NCBI GenBank assembly: GCA_031271475.1
Contig: JAISVP010000122.1
Location: forward strand, 1 to 5,923
Source of the DNA: Oscillospiraceae bacterium
GTDB lineage: Bacteria; Bacillota; Clostridia; Oscillospirales; Ruminococcaceae
Length of the DNA: 5,923 bases
Direction of reading: 5' to 3'
The notes under the pieces are model-generated. The model saw only the letters and a list, made by a program, of their open reading frames with translations, did no database searches and was not told where the DNA came from. This document shows positions 1 through 5,424 of the stretch, one piece after another; position 1 is the stretch's first letter, and each line of letters starts with the position of its first letter. The position numbers were made by a program, and so were the translations under genes.

Positions 1-1203
1 TTTTGCGGCAACAAGCTCATCCATTACCTTCTTGTTGTTTACAAAGTCGCCTGTTGCTTCAGCATACTTCTTCATCGAAGCTGCATCCTTACAGAAATAT
101 TCAAGAGTAGCTTTTACAAGGTCTGCGTTGTCAGAATTAGGGCTGACTGCAAGCCATGTGCCACCCCAGAAATATGACTGCGGACCTTCAACAAGTGCCC
201 ATTTACCGTAAGATTCAGTTTCCTTGCCTGCTGCGTTTGTTAAGAAACCGTTCGCTGCATCTTCCGGCGTGCCTGTATCTTTAACACCCCATGTAGAAGC
301 GAACGCACCGAGTGTAATATCAGATTTACCAAAAGCATTCCACTCATCGGACCACTGACCCAAATCCGTAGCCCACTTGTTGTCATGGTATTCTTTAGCC
401 ATTTCCATAAAGTTCGTAACGTCATCAGTCACGTTGAGCTGCATATCACCAGTAATCCAACCGTCTTTACGTGCGGAAGAGAAGGTCTGCCACATACCGC
501 CCAAAGTAGCAGTCATAGCAGTTTTCTTACCGGAAGCTTCAGCAACTTCCGCAGCTGTTTCCTTGAAAGTCGCCCAGTCTTTTACTTTCGCCTGCATTTC
601 TTCGGGAGTCTTCACGCCGAGGAGTGATTCCGCAAGGTCAGTACGGTAAGCCCAACCGCCCGGAGCTGCCTGGAAAGAAACTGCTTTTAAGTCAGAACCA
701 ACTTTACCTATTTCAAGAGTATAACCGTAATTGTCTGCAAAATCTGCTTCTGTGAGACCTACATCTGACAAAGGTGCGGAATCCTGACCTTCAAGGAACT
801 TCAGTGCAAAGTCAGCCTCTAAACAGTAGATATCAATGTCTTCGCCGGAAAGGAAGTATGTGTCATATTTCGCAGATGCCTCACCGCCGCCTACGCCGTG
901 TGCAACCTTATTGTACTCAACGCCGCTCGGAAGAGGATTGTCTTTAATATAGTAGTCATTTACCATATCCGGGAATTCATCGTTCCAAGACATAACCGTG
1001 AACTGATCGCCATCAGTCGGAAGTTTAATGTCCGCACCCTCATTGCCGCCTGCTGCTGTCGTCTCCTCATCGCCTGCTGTCGTTGTTGACGCAGGAGTTG
1101 TCGTTGTTCCGCTACCGCCATCTGTTTCTCCGCAAGCCGCAAAAGCTGTGCCTACAATCGTTAACGCCGCTAAGAGCGCCAATGTTTTCTTGAAATTTTT
1201 CAT
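1..1203 (-). CDS. ABC transporter extracellular solute-binding lipoprotein (sugar type), C-terminus off window
   Basis: Reading the minus strand from ATG at 1203 gives 401 uninterrupted codons running off the left edge. The N-terminus MKNFKKTLALLAALTIVG is a lipoprotein signal peptide with FAAC at residues 21-24, so Cys24 is the likely lipidated residue after signal peptidase II cleavage. Residues 25-58 are a Thr/Gly/Ala-rich low-complexity linker, as is common in solute-binding lipoproteins of Clostridia. From about residue 65 (FTVMSWND) the sequence resembles family 1 extracellular solute-binding proteins: a Trp/Tyr-rich body with GGWAYRTDL, WATFKETA, WSDEWNAF and FWGGTWLAVSP segments. The role would be capturing a carbohydrate and passing it to a two-permease ABC importer, whose genes would be expected downstream, off the left edge. 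The substrate cannot be read. RBS AAGGAGGA (1213-1220) with a 9-nt spacer fixes the start. Family assignment is by pattern recognition only. Confidence 0.9.
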   Translation of the reverse strand, partial: MKNFKKTLALLAALTIVGTAFAACGETDGGSGTTTTPASTTTAGDEETTAAGGNEGADIKLPTDGDQFTVMSWNDEFPDMVNDYYIKDNPLPSGVEYNKVAHGVGGGEASAKYDTYFLSGEDIDIYCLEADFALKFLEGQDSAPLSDVGLTEADFADNYGYTLEIGKVGSDLKAVSFQAAPGGWAYRTDLAESLLGVKTPEEMQAKVKDWATFKETAAEVAEASGKKTAMTATLGGMWQTFSSARKDGWITGDMQLNVTDDVTNFMEMAKEYHDNKWATDLGQWSDEWNAFGKSDITLGAFASTWGVKDTGTPEDAANGFLTNAAGKETESYGKWALVEGPQSYFWGGTWLAVSPNSDNADLVKATLEYFCKDAASMKKYAEATGDFVNNKKVMDELVAAK

Positions 1204-1432
1204 TTGAAAATTTCCTCCTTAAATTATATTGTTATGGTATGCCCGTCTCACTATCATTATGTTAGAAAGACGCGTGAACGGGTTTCGGGTTTTCCTCTTC
1301 GTAACCTTCAGTCTAAACCTCCGGCAGTACAACGCACCGCCGCATCCGAGCTTTATTTATACTTTAACCTGCACAACACTTAACTGGACTCAGACCGGTC
1401 ATTTGAAGTACTCCCCGCCGCGTTTTCCGTAT
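1204..1432 (-). promoter_or_regulatory. long 5' leader of the solute-binding protein gene
   Basis: This is the untranslated stretch between the inferred transcription start and the RBS. It contains one good hairpin: arms 1322-1328 and 1336-1342, seven pairs including one G-U, with a 7-nt loop. It also contains an 8-bp direct repeat GTATGCCC (1237-1244 and 1429-1436). I recognise no known riboswitch or T-box motif and no poly-U terminator. The plus-strand reading frame over this stretch has no RBS or recognisable protein similarity and I do not treat it as a gene. Confidence 0.4.
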
Positions 1433-1438
1433 GCCCTT

Positions 1439-1467
1439 ACTATACAATACCACCAAAGTTTTGTCAA
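1439..1467 (-). promoter_or_regulatory. housekeeping-type promoter for the solute-binding protein gene
   Basis: On the minus strand, TTGACA (1467-1462), a 17-nt spacer and TATAGT (1444-1439) match the sigma-A consensus at 11 of 12 positions. The expected transcription start is near 1432, which gives a leader of about 230 nt before the ATG at 1203. Confidence 0.75.
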
Positions 1468-1470
1468 CAC

Positions 1471-1534
1471 TTTAGTGCAAACCTTAACCTTTATTAGTAA
1501 TGTTGCACAATAAACGCAATGCTTTTTTGTGCAA
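1471..1534. promoter_or_regulatory. cluster of GTGCAA motifs upstream of the promoter, possible operator
   Basis: TTGCACAA (1503-1510) and TTGTGCAA (1527-1534) form a perfect 8-bp inverted repeat separated by 16 bp. A third partial copy, GTGCAA, lies at 1475-1480 just upstream of the -35 box of the solute-binding protein promoter. The placement suits an activator or repressor site. No regulator is encoded in the window. The rest of the gap, 1535-1678, shows nothing I can identify. Confidence 0.3.
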
Positions 1535-1678
1535 TATGCTATACTTTCCATGTCGAATTGAATAACTCTTACAAATCAGTAACGGTGCCGAATTTACAAG
1601 CAAATCTGCCCTTGAAACCCGCGGTAAACTACGGCATATTCATAGTATTTCTATTAAAACAGAAATTACTGCGACTGT

Positions 1679-2161
1679 TTAACCGACTGTAATATACGGT
1701 GCGATTTCGGACAGCATATCTTCTCCTATGCCATCCACATACAGAAGTTCATAAACTGTTGTAAAAAAACCGATTTTCCCCCTTAATTCGACTATCTGTA
1801 AAGCCCAAAATTCCCCGACTCCAGGAACAGCCGCTATTTCTGCCACGGTTGCGGTATTAATATTCACCGGAAACAAAGGTTCCTGCACGTCATCCATTTC
1901 AGGCATTTGCTGTGTTTTTGGCATTTCATGGCTTGCCTGTGTTTCCTGCACTGTAGGAAAAGTGCTTGGAGGAAGTGTCGGAACCGTGGTTTTTAATTCT
2001 TCCTGAGACGTTTTAACCTCATCGGAATAGATTGTGACAGGTGATGTTGTTCTGAAATTTTTTTCTAAATCTTCTTTACTGTCAGGTACAACTATATATA
2101 TAATGCCAAGATTGACTGCAAATAAACCAAGCAGCAGAATATACAATTTTTTCTTTTCCAT
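1679..2161 (-). CDS. ComEA-like membrane-anchored helix-hairpin-helix DNA-binding protein
   Basis: The product has 160 residues. Residues 1-25 (MEKKKLYILLLGLFAVNLGI and following) are a short basic start and one transmembrane segment, so the rest is probably extracytoplasmic. Residues 26-97 are a Thr/Pro/Glu/Gln-rich linker. Residues 98-158 are a tandem helix-hairpin-helix domain with the family landmarks VNINTA (99-104), VPGVG (112-116) and VDGIG (142-146). This is the architecture of ComEA, the envelope receptor that binds double-stranded DNA during natural transformation. Classical Gram-positive ComEA also carries an SLBB domain between membrane anchor and HhH, and none is recognisable here, so this may be a reduced ComEA or a related HhH protein with another role. 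RBS GAGG (2170-2173) lies 8-9 nt from the ATG. It is transcribed away from the SASP gene, and no other competence gene is visible nearby. Confidence 0.8.
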   Translation of the reverse strand: MEKKKLYILLLGLFAVNLGIIYIVVPDSKEDLEKNFRTTSPVTIYSDEVKTSQEELKTTVPTLPPSTFPTVQETQASHEMPKTQQMPEMDDVQEPLFPVNINTATVAEIAAVPGVGEFWALQIVELRGKIGFFTTVYELLYVDGIGEDMLSEIAPYITVG

Positions 2162-2183
2162 GACTATTGCCTCAATTTTACAG

Positions 2184-2216
2184 CAATATTATATTCGTAT
2201 TGTGCTTATAATATTG
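2184..2216. promoter_or_regulatory. divergent promoter region with inverted repeat between ComEA-like and SASP genes
   Basis: The decamer TATAATATTG occurs on the plus strand at 2207-2216 and identically on the minus strand at 2193-2184, giving a perfect 10-bp inverted repeat with a 13-bp centre. Each copy contains a consensus -10 hexamer pointing to its own gene, but neither has a convincing TTGACA box 16-18 bp upstream. The SASP gene should be read by forespore sigma-G, and I could not find an unambiguous sigma-G -35/-10 pair. The symmetry may be a regulator site, or simply two opposed -10 elements. Confidence 0.4.
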
Positions 2217-2255
2217 TTGCGGCGTCAAAATTCAGATTTGAAGGAGTTTTTAATT

Positions 2256-2435
2256 ATGAAAGGTCAGTTCACTCAAAAGGGTTTAGACGCGCTTAATCGT
2301 TTTAAAATGGAATCCGCTTCTGAAGTAGGTGTTACTCTTAAAGATGGCTATAACGGCGATTTAACATCAAGACAGGCCGGCTCTATCGGCGGTCAGATGG
2401 TTAAGAAAATGATAGATGCATATAAAATGCAGTAG
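2256..2435 (+). CDS. alpha/beta-type small acid-soluble spore protein (SASP)
   Basis: The product has 59 residues. The true start is the ATG at 2256, behind the strong RBS AAGGAG (2241-2246); the frame is open further upstream, but that extension overlaps the divergent gene and is not spore-protein-like. The two family signatures are present: KMESASEVGV (residues 17-26), covering the usual germination-protease site around E19, and LTSRQAGSIGG (36-46) followed by QMVKKMI (47-53), the conserved DNA-contacting helix. Alpha/beta SASPs coat forespore DNA, shield it from UV and heat, and are degraded at germination as an amino-acid source. The usual hydrophobic residue after the scissile Glu is Ser here. 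Length is near the short end for the family, as in many Clostridia. Expression is expected only in the forespore. The gene is direct evidence that the organism is, or recently was, a spore former. Confidence 0.93.
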   Translation: MKGQFTQKGLDALNRFKMESASEVGVTLKDGYNGDLTSRQAGSIGGQMVKKMIDAYKMQ

Positions 2436-2454
2436 TTAATACCGTCAATATATC

Positions 2455-2488
2455 AACCACGGGGACAGCATATGCTGTCCCCGTGGTT
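2455..2488. terminator. perfect 34-bp palindrome between convergent genes, possible bidirectional terminator
   Basis: Arms 2455-2471 and 2472-2488 are exactly complementary, starting AACCACGGGGACAGC, with no unpaired centre; as RNA it would close on a 4-nt loop. It begins 19 bp after the SASP stop codon and lies 118 bp beyond the end of the oppositely transcribed LRR gene, the right place for a shared terminator. Neither strand has a U-run after the stem, so classic intrinsic termination is uncertain. The remaining 2489-2606 holds nothing I can identify. Confidence 0.55.
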
Positions 2489-2606
2489 AGTAAGTGCCAG
2501 CTTCAGCGCCTGTTTAGTCCTCAAGGAAAGACTCTATTCTATATAATTTTCTATATACCGCCGAATGACGAATGTGAAGTAAATGTCCTTGGCACGCGGA
2601 TATTTA

Positions 2607-4172
2607 TCAGAAGTCAACAGATATTGCAACAGAATTCCCTCCGACAAACAGGACAACCTTAAGCAAGTCCTTAACGGTAATTTTTCCATCTCTGTCTATG
2701 TCGGCAGCACTTTTATTTATTTGAACAGGTTCGTCAAGCAATAACCGGGCAATAACTACCGCATCGGCTATTGTCACACTGTCAATCCCATCCGCATCGC
2801 CGAGAATCGGCATATTTCCCAAAGAAATAAATTCAAGTTCATTCCCGGCAGCGTAATTCTTAGAAAAAGCATCAGCATATCCGCAGATTGTAAAACCATC
2901 CGTTTTAACTGTTGCGAGCATATCGTATGAGTAATAATACCCGAAAGTTTCGTCCTCAATACCTGAAACACTGCTCCAAACTGTTACTTTTATAAGATTT
3001 GGACATCCAAAAAATGCATAACTTCCAATATCCGTAACAGTATATGGAATTTCTATATCAGCAAGACTTATACAGTCGGCAAATGCGTATTTACCTATGC
3101 CTAAGATACCGTCCGGGAGTGTTATACCCGTAAGAGCCGTGCAGTTTAAAAATGCCAAATCACCGATATACTTAATGCCGTCCCCGATTTTTATAAAGGT
3201 AAGATCTGTACAGTTTTCAAATGCTGAAAGTCCTATATCTGAAACACTGTTTGGAATTTCTAAGCTTTTTAGCGATATGCAGTCACTGAATGCACCTGTT
3301 CCAATACTTTTGACACTGTCTGCGACTTTAACGCTCTCAAGATTCTTGCAGTCATAAAACAGAAAATCTGCAATATCTGTAACATTTCCGGGAATTTCTG
3401 CGTATGTAAGTTCGGTGCAGTTGTGAAATGCCGAAACCCCGATGCTCGCAACACTGTCAGGAATTCCCACACTGGCAAGACTTGTGCAGTTGTCAAACGC
3501 CGAAGTTCCAATTCCTGTTAATCCGTTTGGAATCGTTATGTCTTCAAGACCTGTGCAATCGGAAAATGCCAAGTCCCCAATATCGGTAATACCATCGGGT
3601 AGTTCTATGCCCGTAAGGCTTTCACAGTACAGAAACGCCCCATCTCCAATATCGGTAACACCGTTTGGAACGGTATATTCGCCGGTTTTGCCATTTGGGT
3701 AACAAATCAACTCCGTCTGGTTTTTGTTAAACAGTACTCCGCCAATACTTGAATACACAGAATTATTTTCGGAAACGTTTATACTTGTAAGATTTTTGCT
3801 GTACACAAACGCCGCGTATCCAATATATGTTACGCTGTCCGGGATTTCAACATCATTAAGACTTGTCCGCCAAAACGCAAAATCTCCGATATAGGCAATT
3901 CTATTCGGAATCTTTATACTTTCAACAGATATACAGTTTTCAAATGCACTCTCACCTATGCCTGTAACCGGCAATCCTTCTATTTCATACGGAACGGCTA
4001 TATCAGTATCATTGCCGATATAGTCGGTAACAGTGACTTCATCACCGCTTACCGTATACGCAAAATCTCCTAAAGTTTCCGCAAACACTGTGTCAGGATT
4101 TACTATGTGAAAAACACCCGGTGCTGTCAATGCAAATATCGCAGCAATAAGTGCTGTTTTCAGTTTTTTCAT
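2607..4172 (-). CDS. secreted BspA-like leucine-rich-repeat protein with C-terminal dockerin
   Basis: From ATG 4172 the product is 521 residues. Residues 1-31 (MKKLKTALIAAIFALTAPGV, ending VFA) are a signal peptide. Residues about 71-403 hold roughly 13 LRR_5/BspA-type repeats of 23 residues with the pattern IGxxAFxNCxxLxxIxIPdsVtd, interrupted at about 133-170 by the loop segment SIGGVLFNKNQTELICYPNG often seen in this family. Residues 424-452 close the solenoid. Residues 458-512 are a type I dockerin: loop one GDADGIDSVTIAD, loop two DIDRDGKITVKD. Dockerins attach secreted proteins to cohesin scaffoldins by calcium-dependent folding. Loop two is canonical, while loop one has Ile in place of an Asp ligand. 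The likely role is a surface adhesion or binding subunit; no enzyme domain is visible. Alternative starts are ATG 4187, which adds five residues, and ATG 4244, which lies inside the upstream repeat element and looks artefactual. The start is unresolved because the element separates the good RBS from the gene. Confidence 0.9.
   Translation of the reverse strand: MKKLKTALIAAIFALTAPGVFHIVNPDTVFAETLGDFAYTVSGDEVTVTDYIGNDTDIAVPYEIEGLPVTGIGESAFENCISVESIKIPNRIAYIGDFAFWRTSLNDVEIPDSVTYIGYAAFVYSKNLTSINVSENNSVYSSIGGVLFNKNQTELICYPNGKTGEYTVPNGVTDIGDGAFLYCESLTGIELPDGITDIGDLAFSDCTGLEDITIPNGLTGIGTSAFDNCTSLASVGIPDSVASIGVSAFHNCTELTYAEIPGNVTDIADFLFYDCKNLESVKVADSVKSIGTGAFSDCISLKSLEIPNSVSDIGLSAFENCTDLTFIKIGDGIKYIGDLAFLNCTALTGITLPDGILGIGKYAFADCISLADIEIPYTVTDIGSYAFFGCPNLIKVTVWSSVSGIEDETFGYYYSYDMLATVKTDGFTICGYADAFSKNYAAGNELEFISLGNMPILGDADGIDSVTIADAVVIARLLLDEPVQINKSAADIDRDGKITVKDLLKVVLFVGGNSVAISVDF
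2637..2801 (-). other. dockerin type I domain coding segment
   Basis: This segment encodes two duplicated calcium-binding F-hand units (protein residues about 458-512). The second has the full D-x-D-x-D-G-x-I-x-x-x-D ligand spacing. The first reads GDADGIDSVTIAD and keeps D1, D3 and D12 but has Ile at position 5 and Asp at position 6. Binding to a cohesin is inferred from the family; no scaffoldin is in the window. Confidence 0.8.
2964..3962 (-). repeat. in-frame array of about 13 LRR units (about 69 bp each)
   Basis: The units encode the 23-residue LRR_5 motif and are divergent at DNA level, with the conserved core IG-x-x-AF-x-x-C. One unit (IGDFAFWRTSLNDVEIPDSV) is shortened by one residue, and one (IADFLFYDCKNLESVKVADS) has lost the IG and AF landmarks. 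The array is a substrate for recombination, so copy number could vary between strains. Confidence 0.8.
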
Positions 4173-4188
4173 TTTTTCATCACACATC

Positions 4189-4301
4189 CTAATATAGTCA
4201 TTTCTAACAACTACGGTCTCGGCTTTGCCGAGACCCACACGCATTTGCGTGCATCGACAAGGACGGGTTTCGCCCGTTCGGGGTCGAAATTACTATATTA
4301 G
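4189..4301. repeat. cloverleaf-like inverted-repeat element (MITE candidate or structured leader)
   Basis: The outer arms 4189-4204 and 4286-4301 are a 16-bp inverted repeat with one mismatch (4199/4291), starting CTAATATAGTCATTTC. Between them lie three separate hairpins: 4215-4223/4227-4235, nine perfect pairs with a 3-nt loop; 4238-4242/4247-4251, five pairs with a 4-nt loop; and 4261-4267/4273-4279, seven pairs including one G-T, with an additional outer helix 4254-4258/4283-4287 that competes with the terminal arm. On the minus strand every loop is A-rich (AAA, AAAT, CGAAA). Dinucleotide TA stands at both ends, as left by Tc1/mariner or IS630-type insertion. It contains no gene. It lies in the leader of the LRR gene, so it would be transcribed. 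Whether it is mobile or regulatory cannot be decided from one copy. Confidence 0.7.
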
Positions 4302-4302
4302 A

Positions 4303-4308
4303 CTCCTT
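4303..4308 (-). promoter_or_regulatory. AAGGAG Shine-Dalgarno stranded upstream of the inverted-repeat element
   Basis: AAGGAG on the minus strand at 4308-4303 is followed by no start codon, only by the element. With the element removed down to a single TA, it would lie six bases from the ATG at 4187. The only RBS-like bases after the element are AGGA (4190-4187), 14 nt from ATG 4172. Confidence 0.55.
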
Positions 4309-4346
4309 GCGTTCAATTTTACAAGAAACCCATTGTACTCAAATAT

Positions 4347-4375
4347 ATTATACTGCATTATCTTTCAAATGTCAA
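4347..4375 (-). promoter_or_regulatory. perfect-consensus housekeeping promoter for the LRR-dockerin gene
   Basis: TTGACA (4375-4370), a 17-nt spacer and TATAAT (4352-4347) match the sigma-A consensus at 12 of 12 positions, with G directly before the -10. Transcription would start near 4340, and the transcript would include the inverted-repeat element in a leader of about 165 nt. Confidence 0.85.
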
Positions 4376-4400
4376 GAGGGTTTTTCATTATTAATCCGCA

Positions 4401-4428
4401 AATAAACTCTTGCCTCCCACGGGCAAGC
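4401..4428 (-). terminator. probable intrinsic terminator after the DUF5050-like pseudogene
   Basis: On the minus strand, CTTGCC (4427-4422) pairs with GGCAAG (4414-4409) across a short loop, extended by one G-U pair, and is followed by AGTTTATTTG. It lies 12 bp beyond the pseudogene stop codon and just upstream of the LRR promoter, so it separates the two units. The U-tract is imperfect. Confidence 0.5.
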
Positions 4429-4439
4429 CTAAAATGAGA

Positions 4440-5236
4440 TTAATCCGCTTCGGATAACCACTCAACTTTCTGCAACTCCGTTCCGTCTTTACGTATTTTC
4501 GCAAACTCACCGCTATTTTCAGTTGCGAAGTATATCCTTTCATCGAAAATATATAAAACCCACTGCTATACGAACCAGTTAGTTCGGTTAGTTCACTTCC
4601 GATTGTTCTCATTTTGCATAACTGTTCGTTTTTTTCTTTAAGAGAAAAATAAATTCATTATCTGCATTAAAAGCACGCACCGTTCCTTCTGACAAAAGCA
4701 ATGTCTTTTCAGTACCGTCTTTGCGTATTTTGTAGAGATTATTGTTTTCACTATAGTTTTTGTAGTAAATCCAATCATCGGCTAACATTAGGCTTGAAGT
4801 GCTTTCGAAGATTATTTCTATCCGTTCTGTGCCGTCAGTCCTACTTTATATAACCCGCCCCCGTTTTGTTTTGGTGCTTTATTTGGATAATAAATCCAGT
4901 CGCCGTCAACCACAAAAGGTATGGTGCGGATAGTTTTGTTTACAATTTTCTTTCCCTCGCCGTCATTTCGAATTCTGTAAATTTGATAACCGCTTGCAGG
5001 GGCGTAATAAATCCAGTCGCCGACGACATTAATGCTTGTTATACCTCCTTCTGCAAGCAAAGATACGTCCGTTCCGTCCGTCCGCATTTTATATAGCCCG
5101 TGCTCGTTTTTACTTACCCGCATATAACAATAAATCCAGTCGCCTAACACACTAATATCGTCAACATAATGCACAGAACTGTCTGTTGCCTTAATACAGA
5201 TAGAACAGAAAATAAAATCGCAAGAAATAAGTTAAA
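4440..5236 (-). pseudogene. frameshifted DUF5050-like beta-propeller secreted protein
   Basis: Read across three minus-strand frames, this stretch encodes one repetitive protein of about 265 residues built of roughly 45-residue units with the motif pair DWIYY and LYKxRxDGT: GDWIYCYMRVS then GLYKMRTDGT; GDWIYYAPAS then IYRIRNDGE; GDWIYYPNKA then GLYKVGTDGT; DDWIYYKNYS then NLYKIRKDGT; then degenerate units QLCKMRTIGS and FAKIRKDGT, ending LSEAD at stop 4442-4440. This is the pattern of DUF5050-type propellers found on clostridial surface proteins. The hydrophobic start LFLAILFSVLSVL (around 5230-5192) looks like a signal peptide. Frame is lost at about 5191-5195, 4837-4839, 4629-4635 (a run of seven A on this strand) and 4545-4549; each is repaired by adding one base. 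No start codon remains for the signal segment. The 118-codon piece at 4818-5174 is only a fragment and would need a GTG start. Sequencing error is an alternative. Confidence 0.75.
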
Positions 5237-5365
5237 TTAAAGGGACAATCCCCCTTGTAATCAAAGGATGTTTAAATATCGCTGGGTCGACTCAAAGAGC
5301 CGCCTTTATTCCTAAATCAAAATCTAACAGACCACAAAGTTTTGCATACTATTTGACTTTGCATA

Positions 5366-5405
5366 AAACAACATAGGACTTCTTATGAGGAGTCCTATGT
5401 TGTTT
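5366..5405. terminator. strong hairpin, bidirectional intrinsic terminator candidate
   Basis: Arms 5366-5380 and 5391-5405 pair perfectly over 15 bp (AAACAACATAGGACT), extended by three more pairs including a G-U and closed by a 4-nt loop. The stem base is A-rich on one side and T-rich on the other, so each strand ends in TTGTTT, as in bidirectional terminators. It lies about 20 bp after the doubtful 43-codon ORF, about 25 nt after the start predicted for the promoter at 5437-5465, and 130 bp upstream of the pseudogene. Confidence 0.7.
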
Positions 5406-5424
5406 GCCGTCATTAGAACTTACA

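Noticed and set aside
1276..1298. Possible second partial copy of the cloverleaf element (shared ACGGGTTTCG)
   Set aside because: Only about 10 bases match one hairpin loop region; arms, other hairpins and terminal repeats are absent.
1229..1513. Plus-strand 94-codon reading frame opposite the solute-binding protein leader
   Set aside because: No RBS, no protein-like pattern, and it covers the promoter and leader of the minus-strand gene.
2034..2255. 74-residue N-terminal extension of the spore protein
   Set aside because: The extension overlaps the divergent ComEA-like gene and the promoter spacer; a strong RBS precedes the internal ATG at 2256, and the product from there has normal SASP length.
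2964..3962. Regular 69-bp periodicity taken as a CRISPR-like or satellite array
   Set aside because: The periodicity is in frame, encodes the 23-residue LRR_5 motif and is too divergent at DNA level for an array of identical repeats.
4189..4301. tRNA gene suggested by the three hairpins and closing helix
   Set aside because: The stems are 16, 9, 5 and 7 bp, the closing helix is far too long and AT-rich, and there is no 7-nt anticodon loop, T-loop consensus or CCA end.
4225..4437. Plus-strand 70-codon reading frame starting in the inverted-repeat element
   Set aside because: It runs through the hairpins and the minus-strand promoter, has no RBS, and is better explained as the complement of non-coding structured DNA.
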